64,000 bases of DNA from Nocardioides anomalus (GTDB lineage Bacteria > Actinomycetota > Actinomycetes > Propionibacteriales > Nocardioidaceae). The notes below the pieces were generated by a model. It made no database searches. It was not told the DNA's origin and worked only from the letters and a program-made list of their open reading frames with translations. Positions 28,810 through 38,548 of this stretch are shown here, in pieces. The stretch lies in assembly GCF_011046535.1 (NCBI RefSeq), contig NZ_CP049257.1, positions 1,116,001-1,180,000 of the forward strand, in the 5' to 3' direction. Each line of letters opens with the position of its first letter. The first letter of the stretch is position 1. Both the position numbers and the translations under genes were made by a program.

Positions 28810-30591
28810 GCCGACCGGACCGGACCGCGAGCGCGCGGCGCACCGATCCCCGCAGCCGGTGGGCCCGCCGGCGGCAGGAGGCGGGGTACGCCGCGCTCCT
28901 CGTCTGCATGCTCACCGCCGCCGTCTTCATCCCGGTCGCGGCCCTCGCCGTCGACGTCTCCCGGTGGTACGTCGAGATCCAGCGCGTGCAGAACGCCGCG
29001 GACGCGGCCGCCACGGCCGGCGTGACCTACCTGCCCTCGGACCTCGACAGCGCCGAGGACACCGCGATCTCCGTCGCCGCCCGCAACGGCTACCCGAACT
29101 CCGGCAGCACGTCGGTCAAGGTGGAGCTGGGCTCGAAGCCCACCCAGCTCAAGGTCACCGTCTCCAGCCGGATCCGCAACAGCCTGGCGGGCTACTTCAA
29201 CGCCGACTTCGCCACCATCGAGCGCTCCGCCGTGGCCGACTACAACGGCCCGGCCCCGATGGGCAGCCCGTGCAACACCTTCGGCAACGAGCCCTCAGGC
29301 GCGCTGACACCGGACGTGAACCGCGGACCCCGGGGCAGCGTCATCGTCGTGCCGCCGGGTGGGGCGACCTGCACCTCGGCGCCGCAGTTCTGGGGCGCCA
29401 TCGCCGGCCCCGACACCCCCAAGGGCAACGGCGACGCCTACATGACCCGCACGTGCAGCTCGGGCCAGTCCAACTGCTCGGGCTCGACCAACTCCGACTT
29501 CGACCCCACCGGCTACTTCTACATGGTCCGGGTGGGCGCGGCGGCCGTCGGCACCGACGTCACGGTGCAGATCTACGACCCCGCCTTCGTCCAGGTGGGC
29601 GACTCCTGTGGGGACGGTCCGAAGACCACGACGGCGCTCAAGGACAACATGAGCGTCTACACGCCCCAGGACGGCAAGGACCGCTACGCCCCCGGCGCCG
29701 GCACGGCGTTCTGCAACGGTGACGTGCTCAACGGCGGCAACGCCAGCGACCTGATCACGTCGTTCGTGCTGCGCTCGCCGACCGACACCTACCAGCCCAA
29801 GCTGGCGCCGGCGATGCCCAACTGCGAGAAGCAGTACCCGGGCTACGACTCGAACGCCACCAAGAGCGAGGTGGTCGACAGCTCCACCACGAAGTACCGC
29901 GAGGACGTGGCCAAGGTCTTCCGTCAGTGGGTCGACCTCTGCACCTTCCGCCCGACCGCGGAGGGCGACTACTACCTCCAGGTCCGCACCAACGTGAAGC
30001 TCGGGGGGCTCCTCCGACGGCGAGGGCGGCTTCACCAACAACTCAAAGGTGTGGGAGCAGACCGGCGACGACACGTCGGTGAAGGGCAACGGCAACAACC
30101 GCTGGTCGCTGCGGGTGCGCGGACCGGGCCGGGCCGGGGTCTCGATCGCGGGCTACGACCACATGGGTGTGTACGCCAACTACAGCGGCTCGCTGCAGAC
30201 CTTCAACCTGGTCCGGGTGGTGCCGGCCGCGGCCACCAAGACGCTCAAGATCGGCTTCTTCGACGTCGGCGACGCCTCGAACCCGGGCACCATCACCATC
30301 CTCGGTCCGTCGGACTCCAACCTGCCGGTGGCCCTGGCCAACTGCACCGGTGGCGGCGCGGTCGTGACCGGCGCCCTGGCGGGCTGTCGGCTCAACAACG
30401 TGTCGAGCAGCAACTACAACGGCAAGTGGCAGTTCGTGAACGTGCCCATCCCGGCGTCGTACACCTGCAACGTCAACGCCACCGGTGGCTGCTGGTTCCG
30501 GGTGACGTTCGACTGGACGGGCAGCGCGCCCAACGACACGACGACCTGGACCGCCCGCATCGACGGCGACCCGATCCGGCTCATCGAGTAG
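28806..30591 (+). pseudogene. TadG-like protein gene with a +1 frameshift in a G6 run
   Basis: The frame opens at ATG 28806 with a TadG helix (AALLVCMLTAAVFIPVAALA, then VDVSRWYVEIQRVQNAADAA) and a long Cys- and Gly-rich outer part, reading well to YLQVRTNVKLGG near 30003. There six Gs (30003-30008) shift the frame. Removing one G restores an uninterrupted protein (LGGSSDGEGGFTNNSKVWEQ ...) to the TAG at 30591, about 595 aa in total. The rest includes NRWSLRVRGPGRAGVSIAGY and several paired cysteines. It may be a sequencing error, a recent mutation or a slippage site. Confidence 0.8.
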
Positions 30592-31132
30592 GCGGCGCGC
30601 GGGCCGGCTCGCCGCCCCAGAGCGGGAGCAGGCGGACCGGACCGAGGCCGACCAGCAGGAGCGGGTCGAGGTAGGTCTGCGCGCCGAGGATCCAGCCCCA
30701 GTGCAGGCAGGCGCGCGGAAAGCAGTGCGAGCCGGGGAGCTCGAGGGTGCCGAGGACGGCGCCGGCGGTGACGGTCGCGCCGACGCTCACGCTCGCCACG
30801 ACCGGTTGGTACGTCGTGCGCGTGGCGCCGTGGTCGACGACGACCACCCCCCGGCCGGCGAGGCGGCCCGCGTAGGTCACGGTGCCGGGGAGGGCGGCGT
30901 GGACTGCCTGGCCGGGGGCGCCGAGCAGGTCGACGCCGCGGTGGCCGGGGCCGTAGGGCGAGTCGGGCGGGTCGAAGGGCGCGACGACCTCGGGTCGTGG
31001 CTGGAGCGGCCAGACACCGACCGGGACGGTGGCGCCGAGCAGGCCCGGAGGGGGAGCCGTGCGGGGGCCGGGCGCGAGGCTGAGCGCGACGGCGAGGACG
31101 AGGGCGGCGAGCGGGGGCACGGGTCCAGCCAA
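30581..31132 (-). CDS. Secreted M23-family peptidase (LytM-like)
   Basis: A protein of about 183 aa with an N-terminal hydrophobic segment ([15 protein letters not shown]). The M23 motifs are GHRGVDLLG (HxxxD zinc ligands) and CLHWGW (last His), so it probably cuts peptidoglycan bridges. The start is uncertain: TTG 31132 or GTG 31120, neither with a clear ribosome-binding site. An M23 gene divergent from rpsB is a conserved actinobacterial arrangement. Its 3' end overlaps the frameshifted TadG gene by 11 bp. Confidence 0.85.
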   Translation of the reverse strand: MAGPVPPLAALVLAVALSLAPGPRTAPPPGLLGATVPVGVWPLQPRPEVVAPFDPPDSPYGPGHRGVDLLGAPGQAVHAALPGTVTYAGRLAGRGVVVVDHGATRTTYQPVVASVSVGATVTAGAVLGTLELPGSHCFPRACLHWGWILGAQTYLDPLLLVGLGPVRLLPLWGGEPARAPPTR

Positions 31133-31495
31133 GGCGAGGCGGGGGACGGGCGGGAGGCGCGAGCGGGCAGACGGTGGAGAACGGCCCGGGGTGGGCGGCT
31201 GTGGAGGATTGGCGGCTGGTCAGGGGCGTCGCGTAGTCTGGGCAGGCAGCCCTCCGGGGCTGACTTCGCACGCAGGCAGACCGCGACGGGCTTTCTTGTG
31301 GGGCCCGACCTCCCGTGGGCGACGATCCTCAGTCCTTCTCTCCGGAGCTGGTGGGGTCGCGCGCAGGCGTCAGGACGTCCGAGCAACCGCTCGGGCGTGA
31401 CAACTGAGAACCCGACCGGACCCGAGTGCCGGCTCGCGCTGCGACAAGCGCGGGCAGGCGGCGCGCGGGCTCCACACAAGGAAGAAGAGAACCCC
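31133..31495 (+). promoter_or_regulatory. rpsB promoter and long leader
   Basis: This 363-bp stretch holds no gene. A candidate promoter is TTGGCG (31210-31215), 19-bp spacer and TAGTCT (31235-31240), giving a 5' leader of about 250 nt before rpsB. Long leaders before rpsB are used for S2 autoregulation in other bacteria. No specific fold was verified here. Confidence 0.45.
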
Positions 31496-32557
31496 ATGGC
31501 AGTCGTGACCATGCGCCAGCTCCTGGAGAGCGGCGTCCACTTCGGACACCAGACCCGTCGCTGGAACCCGAAGATGAAGCGCTTCATCATGACCGAGCGC
31601 AACGGCATCTACATCATCGACCTGCAGCAGTCGCTGGCCTACATCGACCGCAGCTACGCCTTCATCAAGGAGGTCGTCAGCAAGGGCGGGACGATCATGT
31701 TCGTCGGCACCAAGAAGCAGGCCCAGGAGGCCATCGCCGAGCAGGCGACGCGCGTCGGGATGCCCTACGTCAACCAGCGCTGGCTGGGCGGCATGCTCAC
31801 GAACTTCCAGACCGTGCACCAGCGGATCAACCGCCTCAAGGAGCTCGACGAGATCGACTTCGACGACGTGGCGGGCAGCAGCCGCACCAAGAAGGAGCTG
31901 CTGCAGATGCGCCGCGAGCGCGACAAGCTCAACAAGTCGCTCGGCGGCATCCGCGAGATGAGCCGGACGCCGTCCGCGGTGTGGATCGTCGACACCAACA
32001 AGGAGCACCTGGCCGTCGAGGAGGCCCGCAAGCTGCGGATCCCGATCATCGGCATCCTCGACTCCAACTGCGACCCCGACCTGGTCGACTTCCCGATCCC
32101 GGGCAACGACGACGCCATCCGCGCCGTCGGGCTGCTGACCCGCGTGGTCGCCGACGCCGTGGCCGAGGGCCTCATCGCCCGCTCCGGCGGCGGCGCGAGC
32201 ACCGAGGGCGCACCCGCGGCCGAGGAGCCCCTGGCCGAGTGGGAGCGCGAGCTCCTGGGCGGCGAGGCCGAGCAGGCCGCCGAGGCCGCCACCGGCGCCC
32301 CGGCCGACGCCGAGGCCGGCGCCACCGAGGCCACCGGCGCCTCCAGCGAGGGTGCGGAGTCCGTGGAGGCCGCCGAGGCCGCGACCGAGGAGCCGGCCGC
32401 CGAGGCCGCGACCGAGGAGCCGGCCGCCGAGGCCGCGACCGAGGAGCCGGCCGCCGAGGCCGCCACCGAGGAGCCGGCCGCCGAGGCCGCCACCGAGGAG
32501 GCCCCGGCCGAGGAGCCCGCGGCTGCGGCCGAGGCCAGCTCCGAGACCCCGGCCTGA
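31496..32557 (+). CDS. rpsB: 30S ribosomal protein S2
   Basis: A 353-aa S2. The core of about 240 residues is standard ([53 protein letters not shown]). It is followed by an acidic tail of about 100 residues rich in Ala and Glu, which includes four full copies and one partial copy of EAATEEPAA. Such tails occur in some actinobacteria but this one is long and repetitive. ATG 31496 follows GAAGAAGAG. It is co-oriented with tsf, 44 bp downstream. Confidence 0.96.
   Translation: MAVVTMRQLLESGVHFGHQTRRWNPKMKRFIMTERNGIYIIDLQQSLAYIDRSYAFIKEVVSKGGTIMFVGTKKQAQEAIAEQATRVGMPYVNQRWLGGMLTNFQTVHQRINRLKELDEIDFDDVAGSSRTKKELLQMRRERDKLNKSLGGIREMSRTPSAVWIVDTNKEHLAVEEARKLRIPIIGILDSNCDPDLVDFPIPGNDDAIRAVGLLTRVVADAVAEGLIARSGGGASTEGAPAAEEPLAEWERELLGGEAEQAAEAATGAPADAEAGATEATGASSEGAESVEAAEAATEEPAAEAATEEPAAEAATEEPAAEAATEEPAAEAATEEAPAEEPAAAAEASSETPA
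32375..32503 (+). repeat. 27-bp tandem repeat in the rpsB 3' end
   Basis: Four full 27-bp units (32375-32401, 32402-32428, 32429-32455, 32456-32482) plus a partial fifth, each encoding EAATEEPAA. Units 1-3 are nearly identical at DNA level; unit 4 carries ACC-to-CAC style silent changes (GCGACC to GCCACC). Copy number could vary by slippage without frameshift. Confidence 0.9.
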
Positions 32558-32601
32558 GCCACCCACCCCCCGCACACCACAGACCGAAGAAAGAAGAGGG
32601 C

Positions 32602-33414
32602 ATGGCCAACTTCTCCGCTGCCGACGTCAAGAAGCTCCGCGAGCTCACCGGCGCCGGGATGATGGACTGCAAGAAGGCGCTCGACGAGAGCGACGGCGAC
32701 CTGGACAAGGCGATCGAGCTGCTCCGCGTGAAGGGCGCCGCCAAGGCGGCCAAGCGCGGCGCCGAGCGCGAGGCGACGGCCGGGCTGGTTGCGCACGCGC
32801 CGGGCGTCCTGGTCGAGCTCAACAGCGAGACCGACTTCGTGGCCAAGAACGACGACTTCGTGGCGACCGCCCAGAAGATCGCCGACGCGGCCTCCGCGGC
32901 CGGTGCCAAGGACCTCGACGAGCTCAAGAACGTCGACCTCGACGGCCAGTCGATCGGCGACGTGGTCGAGGGTCTCGCGGTCTCGATCGGGGAGAAGATC
33001 GAGCTCGGGCGCTTCGTCCGCTTCGACGGCGACGTCGTGGCGTACATGCACAAGCGCGCGGCCGACCTGCCCCCGGCCGTGGGCGTGCTCGTGGAGTACA
33101 CCGGCGACGCCGACGCGGCGCGCGGTGCGGCGATGCAGATCGCCGCGATGCGCCCGCAGTACCTCACCCGCGACGAGGTCCCGGCCGACGTCGTGGACAA
33201 GGAGCGCGAGATCGCCGAGCAGACCTCCCGCGAGGAGGGCAAGCCCGAGCAGGCGATCGCCAAGATCACCGAGGGCCGGCTCAACGGCTTCTTCAAGGAC
33301 GTCGTCCTGCTGGAGCAGCCGTCGGTGACCGAGAACAAGAAGACCGTCAAGGCCGTCCTCGACGAGGCCGGCACGACGCTGACCCGGTTCGCCCGCATCG
33401 AGGTCGGCGCCTGA
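32602..33414 (+). CDS. tsf: Elongation factor Ts
   Basis: A 270-aa nucleotide-exchange factor for EF-Tu. The N-terminal UBA-like domain reads [20 protein letters not shown], and the core contains [19 protein letters not shown]-terminal family blocks include [20 protein letters not shown] 32602 follows AAGAAGAGGG. It forms the usual rpsB-tsf pair. Confidence 0.97.
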   Translation: MANFSAADVKKLRELTGAGMMDCKKALDESDGDLDKAIELLRVKGAAKAAKRGAEREATAGLVAHAPGVLVELNSETDFVAKNDDFVATAQKIADAASAAGAKDLDELKNVDLDGQSIGDVVEGLAVSIGEKIELGRFVRFDGDVVAYMHKRAADLPPAVGVLVEYTGDADAARGAAMQIAAMRPQYLTRDEVPADVVDKEREIAEQTSREEGKPEQAIAKITEGRLNGFFKDVVLLEQPSVTENKKTVKAVLDEAGTTLTRFARIEVGA

Positions 33415-33417
33415 CGC

Positions 33418-33423
33418 TAGCCT
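33418..33423 (+). promoter_or_regulatory. Candidate -10 element for pyrH
   Basis: TAGCCT immediately after the tsf stop, 38 bp before pyrH. It would give a leader of about 30 nt with AGGAG before the ATG. No convincing -35 element is visible. Confidence 0.35.
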
Positions 33424-33460
33424 CAGCCCCGAACACCTCACCCAGGCGAACAGGAGCCCG

Positions 33461-34168
33461 ATGTACGAACGAGTGCTGCTGAAGCTCTCCGGTGAGGTGT
33501 TCGGGGGAGGCAAGGTCGGCGTCGACCCCGACGTCGTCCAGACCGTCGCCCGCGAGATCGCGGCGGTGGTCGAGGCCGGCGCCCAGATCGCGGTGGTGAC
33601 CGGCGGCGGCAACTTCTTCCGCGGCTCCGAGCTCCAGCAGCGCGGCATGGACCGCGTGCGCGCCGACTACATGGGCATGCTCGGCATCGTCATGAACTGC
33701 CTGGCGCTCCAGGACTTCCTGGAGAAGATGGGCGTCGAGACCCGGGTGCAGACCGCCATCACCATGGGCCAGGTCGCCGAGCCCTACGTCCCGCGCCGCG
33801 CCATCCGGCACATGGAGAAGGGCCGGGTCGTCATCTTCGGCGCCGGCATGGGGCTGCCGTTCTTCTCCACCGACACCGTCGCGGTCCAGCGGGCGCTCGA
33901 GACCCGCTGCGACGTGGTCCTCGTGGCCAAGAGCGGGGTCGACGGCGTCTACAGCGCCGACCCGCACGTCGACCCGAGCGCGACCAAGTTCGACGAGCTG
34001 ACCTACGACGACGCCATCGAGCGCGGGCTGAAGATCATGGACCAGACGGCGTTCACGCTCTGCAAGGAGAACAAGTTGCCGATGATCGTCTTCGGCATGC
34101 AGACCGAGGGCAACATCCTGCGCGCGGTGCAGGGTGAGAAGATCGGCACCATCGTCAGCGCGGGCTGA
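33461..34168 (+). CDS. pyrH: UMP kinase
   Basis: A 235-aa hexameric kinase making UDP from UMP. Motifs are [12 protein letters not shown] (phosphate loop), [25 protein letters not shown] and [16 protein letters not shown] 33461 follows CAGGAG. The order tsf-pyrH-frr-cdsA is conserved. No unusual residues were seen. Confidence 0.97.
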   Translation: MYERVLLKLSGEVFGGGKVGVDPDVVQTVAREIAAVVEAGAQIAVVTGGGNFFRGSELQQRGMDRVRADYMGMLGIVMNCLALQDFLEKMGVETRVQTAITMGQVAEPYVPRRAIRHMEKGRVVIFGAGMGLPFFSTDTVAVQRALETRCDVVLVAKSGVDGVYSADPHVDPSATKFDELTYDDAIERGLKIMDQTAFTLCKENKLPMIVFGMQTEGNILRAVQGEKIGTIVSAG

Positions 34169-34236
34169 CCACAGACGTACGCGCGGGCCGAGCGAGCGGT
34201 CGAGGCAGGCTGGACGAGGCAGGACAGGGAGCACTG

Positions 34237-34794
34237 GTGATCAACGACATCCTCAACGAGGCCGACGCCAAGATGGACAAGTCGGTCGAGTCGACGCGCG
34301 AGGAGTTCGCCGCGATCCGGGCGGGTCGCGCGCACCCGAGCATGTTCAGCAAGATCAACGTCGACTACTACGGCACCCCGACCCCGCTGCAGCAGTTGGC
34401 CTCCTTCACCTCCCAGGAGGCGCGGATCATCCTCATCCAGCCCTACGACATCGGCGCGATGAACAACATCGAGAAGGCGATCCGCGACTCCGACCTCGGC
34501 GTGAACCCGTCCAACGACGGCAAGGTGCTGCGCGCGGTGTTCCCCGAGCTGACCGAGGAGCGGCGCAAGGAGTACATCAAGGTCGCCCGCACCAAGGCCG
34601 AGGACGGCAAGATCGCGGTCCGCAACCTGCGCCGCACGGCCAAGCAGGGCCTGGAGAAGCTCGAGAAGGACGGCGAGGTCGGCAAGGACGACGTCACCGG
34701 CGCCGAGAAGCGGCTCGACGGCATCACCAAGAAGCACACCGACGCGATCGACGAGATGCTGAAGAACAAGGAAGCCGAGCTCCTCGAGGTATGA
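34237..34794 (+). CDS. frr: Ribosome recycling factor
   Basis: A 185-aa factor that splits post-termination ribosomes with EF-G. Family blocks are IRAGRAHPSMFSKINVDYYG, TPTPLQQLASFTSQEAR and LTEERRKEYIKVARTKAEDG. GTG 34237 is preceded by AGGGAG. The stop overlaps the cdsA start (ATGA), implying coupling. Confidence 0.97.
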   Translation: MINDILNEADAKMDKSVESTREEFAAIRAGRAHPSMFSKINVDYYGTPTPLQQLASFTSQEARIILIQPYDIGAMNNIEKAIRDSDLGVNPSNDGKVLRAVFPELTEERRKEYIKVARTKAEDGKIAVRNLRRTAKQGLEKLEKDGEVGKDDVTGAEKRLDGITKKHTDAIDEMLKNKEAELLEV

Positions 34795-35657
34795 CCGGCA
34801 CCCAGCCGGCCCCGGCCAAGGACCACGGCCGGGCGGGTCGGGACCTGAAGGCCGCGTTCGCCTCGGCCTTCGTCCTCCTCGGCGCGATCGCGCTGTCGCT
34901 GGCCTTCTGGAAGCCGGCGTTCATGCTGATCGTCGTGGCCGCCGTCGTGGTCGCGATCTGGGAGCTGCGGCAGGGCCTGCTGGCCAAGGGCATCGACCTG
35001 CCCGAGCAGCCGCTGATGGTCGGCGGCGCGGTCATGGTGGTCGTGGCCTACGTCTGGGGAGCGCCCGCGCTCGCCGCGGCCACCGCGGTCACCGCGCTGG
35101 TCACCATGCTGTGGCTGCTCCAGCGCGGCATCGACGGCTACGTCCAGAACGTCACCGCGTCGGTCTTCGCCACCGTCTACGTGCCGTTCCTCGGCTCGTT
35201 CGTGGCGCTCCTGCTGGCCGAGGGCGGCCGCACCGGCGCGGGCGTCGACGACGCGGGCGTGGCCGGCATCATCACCTTCATCCTGGTCACCATCGCCTCC
35301 GACACCGGCGGCTACTTCGCCGGCGTGCTCTTCGGCAAGCACCCGATGGCGCCCGTCATCTCGCCGAAGAAGTCCTGGGAGGGGCTCGCCGGCTCCTTCG
35401 TCTTCACCATCGCCGCGGGCGTCGCGCTCGTGGTCTGGCTGCTCGACGGCGACTGGTGGGTCGGTGTGGCGCTCGGCGTCATCGTGGCGGTCATGGCCAC
35501 CCTGGGCGATCTGTGCGAGTCGGTCATCAAGCGCGACCTCGGCATCAAGGACATGAGCCAGGTCATCCCCGGCCACGGCGGCCTCATGGACCGGCTCGAC
35601 TCGCTGCTGGCCACCGTCGCGCCGATCTGGCTGCTCCTGCACTACGCCGTCTACTGA
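34791..35657 (+). CDS. cdsA: Phosphatidate cytidylyltransferase
   Basis: A 288-aa integral membrane enzyme making CDP-diacylglycerol for phospholipid synthesis. It has seven or eight hydrophobic segments and the C-terminal CDP signature [20 protein letters not shown], followed by [14 protein letters not shown]. The start overlaps the frr stop by four bases. Confidence 0.95.
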   Translation: MTGTQPAPAKDHGRAGRDLKAAFASAFVLLGAIALSLAFWKPAFMLIVVAAVVVAIWELRQGLLAKGIDLPEQPLMVGGAVMVVVAYVWGAPALAAATAVTALVTMLWLLQRGIDGYVQNVTASVFATVYVPFLGSFVALLLAEGGRTGAGVDDAGVAGIITFILVTIASDTGGYFAGVLFGKHPMAPVISPKKSWEGLAGSFVFTIAAGVALVVWLLDGDWWVGVALGVIVAVMATLGDLCESVIKRDLGIKDMSQVIPGHGGLMDRLDSLLATVAPIWLLLHYAVY

Positions 35658-35716
35658 GCCGACACCGGAGCCGCGCCGGCGTGGTTCTGAGCCGCTCGGG
35701 TGCGACACTGGGAGCG

Positions 35717-36109
35717 ATGAGCACGGAGGAGCAGGCCGTCGAGGCGCCCGTCGAGGACGACGCGCGCGCCGAGGGCGAGCCGACCGACGACGCGAAGCCC
35801 GCGCCGAGCTGGTGGCACCGCGACCACCCGACGTTCTCCGCCCTCAGCGGCTTCTTCACCGGCCTGCTCTTCGTCGCGCTCGTGCCGGCCGCCTTCGTCG
35901 GTGTGCTGAGCGTGGTCTTCGACACCGAGGAGGCCGAGGACCTCTTCCCGTTCGTGCTGCTGACCCTCGTCGTGCCGCTCGCCCTCATCGCCAGCAAGCG
36001 CACCCGCCGCTTCGGCAAGTACTTCCTCCTCGGCATGGTCCTCACCGCCGTCGTGGTGGTCGGCGTCGGCTCGCTGGTCCTCTGGTACCTCGTCGAGCAC
36101 CAGCAGTGA
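35717..36109 (+). CDS. Small membrane protein of unknown function
   Basis: A 130-aa protein with an acidic cytosolic N-terminus (about 45 residues) and three hydrophobic segments ([55 protein letters not shown]). GACACT sits seven bases before ATG 35717, so it may be leaderless. Its stop overlaps rlmN (GTGA). It lies between cdsA and rlmN; function unknown. Confidence 0.8.
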   Translation: MSTEEQAVEAPVEDDARAEGEPTDDAKPAPSWWHRDHPTFSALSGFFTGLLFVALVPAAFVGVLSVVFDTEEAEDLFPFVLLTLVVPLALIASKRTRRFGKYFLLGMVLTAVVVVGVGSLVLWYLVEHQQ

Positions 36110-37245
36110 GCGCGCCACAGCCTGAGGGGAAGACGCTCCCGCTCGTCTTCGAGGCACCGAAGGGACGCGGCAAGCCGCCGCGCCACCTGGCCGACCTCTC
36201 GATGGCCGAGCGCCTCGAGGTGGCCCGCGAGGCCGGGCTCCCGGCGTTCCGGGCCAAGCAGCTCAGCACCCACTACTTCGGTCGGCTGACCGACGACCCC
36301 GAGCAGATGACCGACCTGCCCGCCGCCCAGCGCGCGGAGCTGGTGGGCACGTTCCTGCCGCCCCTGATGACGCCGCTGCGCACCATGGAGGCCGACCGCG
36401 GCACCACCCGCAAGACGCTGTGGAAGCTCTTCGACGGCGCGCTGGTGGAGTCGGTGCTGATGCGCTACCCCGATCGCGCCACCATCTGCGTCTCCAGCCA
36501 GGCCGGTTGCGGCATGGCCTGCCCGTTCTGCGCTACCGGCCAGGGCGGGCTGCAGCGCAACATGTCGACGGCCGAGATCGTCGAGCAGGTCCTGGCCGGC
36601 GCCCGCGCGCTCGACCGGGGCGAGGTGCCCGGCGGCCCCGGCCGGGTCTCCAACGTGGTCTTCATGGGCATGGGCGAGCCGCTGGCCAACTACAAGGCGG
36701 TCGTGGGGGCGGTACGCCGGCTCACCGACCCCGCCCCGGACGGCCTCGGGATGTCCGCGCGCGGCGTCACCGTCTCCACCGTCGGGCTGGTGCCGCGGAT
36801 CAGGCAGCTGACCGAGGAGGGCGTGCCCGTCACGCTCGCGCTCAGCCTGCACGCGCCCGACGACGAGCTGCGCAACGAGCTGGTCCCCATCAACACCCGC
36901 TTCTCCGTGGCCGAGACCGTCGACGCCGCGTTCCAGTACGCCGAGAAGACCAAGCGTCGCGTCTCCATCGAGTACGCCATGATGCGCGGCATCAACGACC
37001 AGGCCTGGCGCGCCGACCTGCTGGCCGACGTGCTCTACGCGACCGGGGCCGACTGGGGCTGGGTGCACGTCAACCTGATCCCGCTCAACCCGACGCCCGG
37101 CTCGAAGTGGACCGCGTCCGACCCGGCCGACGAGCGCGAGTTCGTGCGCCGTCTCGAGGCCCGCGGCATCCCCACCACGGTGCGCGACACCCGCGGTCGC
37201 GAGATCGACGGCGCGTGCGGCCAGCTCGCCGCGACCGAGGCCTGA
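36106..37245 (+). CDS. rlmN: 23S rRNA/tRNA A2503 methyltransferase RlmN
   Basis: A 379-aa radical-SAM enzyme that methylates C2 of A2503 in 23S rRNA and A37 in some tRNAs. The iron-sulphur motif is C135-x3-C139-x2-C142 ([15 protein letters not shown]). Other motifs are [29 protein letters not shown] and [10 protein letters not shown]. The catalytic cysteine near the C-terminus is in [12 protein letters not shown] 36106 overlaps the upstream stop. Confidence 0.95.
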   Translation: MSAPQPEGKTLPLVFEAPKGRGKPPRHLADLSMAERLEVAREAGLPAFRAKQLSTHYFGRLTDDPEQMTDLPAAQRAELVGTFLPPLMTPLRTMEADRGTTRKTLWKLFDGALVESVLMRYPDRATICVSSQAGCGMACPFCATGQGGLQRNMSTAEIVEQVLAGARALDRGEVPGGPGRVSNVVFMGMGEPLANYKAVVGAVRRLTDPAPDGLGMSARGVTVSTVGLVPRIRQLTEEGVPVTLALSLHAPDDELRNELVPINTRFSVAETVDAAFQYAEKTKRRVSIEYAMMRGINDQAWRADLLADVLYATGADWGWVHVNLIPLNPTPGSKWTASDPADEREFVRRLEARGIPTTVRDTRGREIDGACGQLAATEA

Positions 37246-37338
37246 GCCCCGGCCGCACGGCCCAAGGGCCACCAGGGGTTCACCGACACGTCGCCCGCGG
37301 CTCGACGTGTGTTGCCACCGCGGCGCGGCGGTCGGCAC

Positions 37339-38460
37339 ATGAGGATCCTGGTCGTCACCGAGTCCTTCCTCCCGCAGGTCAACGGCGTCACCAACTCCGT
37401 GCGCCGCGTGCTCGAGCACCTCGCCGCCGAGGGCCACCAGGCCGAGCTCGTCGCGCCGAGCGGCCCCGCGTCGTACGCCGGCTTCCCGGTGCACGTCGTC
37501 CCCGGCCGCAACCTGCCCTTCTACCCCGACTTCCGCATCGGCCCGGTGACCTGCCGCCGGTTGCGCGCCGAGATGCTGCGCTTCCGGCCCGACGTCGTGC
37601 ACGTCGCCTCCCCGGCCGTGCTAGGCCACCAGGCCATCCGGGCCGCGCACGAGCTGGGGATCCCGACGGTCGCGGTCTACCAGACCGACCTGGTCGGCTT
37701 CGCCGAGCGCTACGGCATCCCCGGCGGCAGCCGCGCGATGGCCCGGCTCACCCGCCTGGTGCACGCCGACGTGGACCGCACGCTCGCGCCGTCCGCGGCC
37801 AGCCTGCGGCAGCTCGACGAGCTCGGCGTCGCCCGCACCGCACTGTGGCCGCGCGGGGTCGACCTCGAGTCGTTCCACCCGCGCCACCGCGACGAGCGGT
37901 GGCGCCGCGGGCTGGCGGGCGACCGGCTGCTCGTCGGGTACGTCGGCCGGCTGGCCCCTGAGAAGGAGCTCGAGCTGCTCACCTACCTCTCCCACGACCC
38001 GCGCTACGCGCTGGCGGTCGTCGGCGGGGGACCGGAGGAGGCGCGCCTGCGCCGGCTGCTCCCGGACGCCCACTTCGCCGGGATCCTGCACGGCGCCGAC
38101 CTGAGCCGGGCGTACGCGTCCTTCGACGTCTTCGTGCACACCGGCCGGCACGAGACCTACTGCCAGTCCGCGCAGGAGGCGCTCGCGTCCGGCGTACCGG
38201 TCGTGGCGCCGCGCGCCGGCGGCCCCATCGACGTGGTGGACGACGGCGTGGCCGGCTTCCTCTACGAGCCCGGCGACGCCGCCGACCTGGGCGGGTACGT
38301 CGACCGGCTGGCCCGCGACGACGCGTTCCGGGCCCGGATGGGCGTCGCCGCGCGGCGCTCGGTCGAAGACCGCTCGTGGTACGCCGTCAACGAGCGGCTC
38401 GTCGAGCACTACCGCGACGTCGCCGCCACCATGACCGGCTACCGCGCGCTGGTCGCCTGA
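37339..38460 (+). CDS. GT4-family glycosyltransferase (mannosyltransferase-like)
   Basis: A 373-aa GT-B enzyme beginning MRILVVTESFLPQVNGVTNS. C-terminal nucleotide-sugar motifs are VGYVGRLAPEKELELL and FVHTGRHETYCQSAQEALAS, followed by GVPVVAPRAGGPIDVV (the EX7E-type region). It resembles the MgtA/PimB group of GDP-mannose-dependent lipid mannosyltransferases of actinobacteria, so a glycolipid role is likely but unproven. ATG 37339 is preferred over an upstream TTG at 37309. A long inverted repeat follows the stop. Confidence 0.88.
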   Translation: MRILVVTESFLPQVNGVTNSVRRVLEHLAAEGHQAELVAPSGPASYAGFPVHVVPGRNLPFYPDFRIGPVTCRRLRAEMLRFRPDVVHVASPAVLGHQAIRAAHELGIPTVAVYQTDLVGFAERYGIPGGSRAMARLTRLVHADVDRTLAPSAASLRQLDELGVARTALWPRGVDLESFHPRHRDERWRRGLAGDRLLVGYVGRLAPEKELELLTYLSHDPRYALAVVGGGPEEARLRRLLPDAHFAGILHGADLSRAYASFDVFVHTGRHETYCQSAQEALASGVPVVAPRAGGPIDVVDDGVAGFLYEPGDAADLGGYVDRLARDDAFRARMGVAARRSVEDRSWYAVNERLVEHYRDVAATMTGYRALVA

Positions 38461-38470
38461 CCGCACCGCT

Positions 38471-38548
38471 CGCTTGTAACGCTCAGTTACGGGATCTCCC
38501 GACCCTTTCGAACGGGTCGGGAGACCCCGTAACTGAGCGTTACAAGCG
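38471..38548. terminator. Bidirectional terminator with 35-bp arms
   Basis: Left arm 38471-38505 pairs with right arm 38514-38548 with a single mismatch, leaving an 8-nt loop that contains TTCGAA. The arms begin CGCTTGTAACGCTCAGTTAC. It lies between the convergent glycosyltransferase and LOG genes; the LOG stop codon lies within the right arm. The length and near-perfection are unusual for a plain terminator. Confidence 0.75.

Noticed and set aside
28806..30674. TadG-like protein continuing in its first frame to 30674
   Set aside because: After the G-run at 30003 the residues become Arg/Gly/Gln-rich shadow sequence, and the normal coding pattern moves to another frame ending at 30591.
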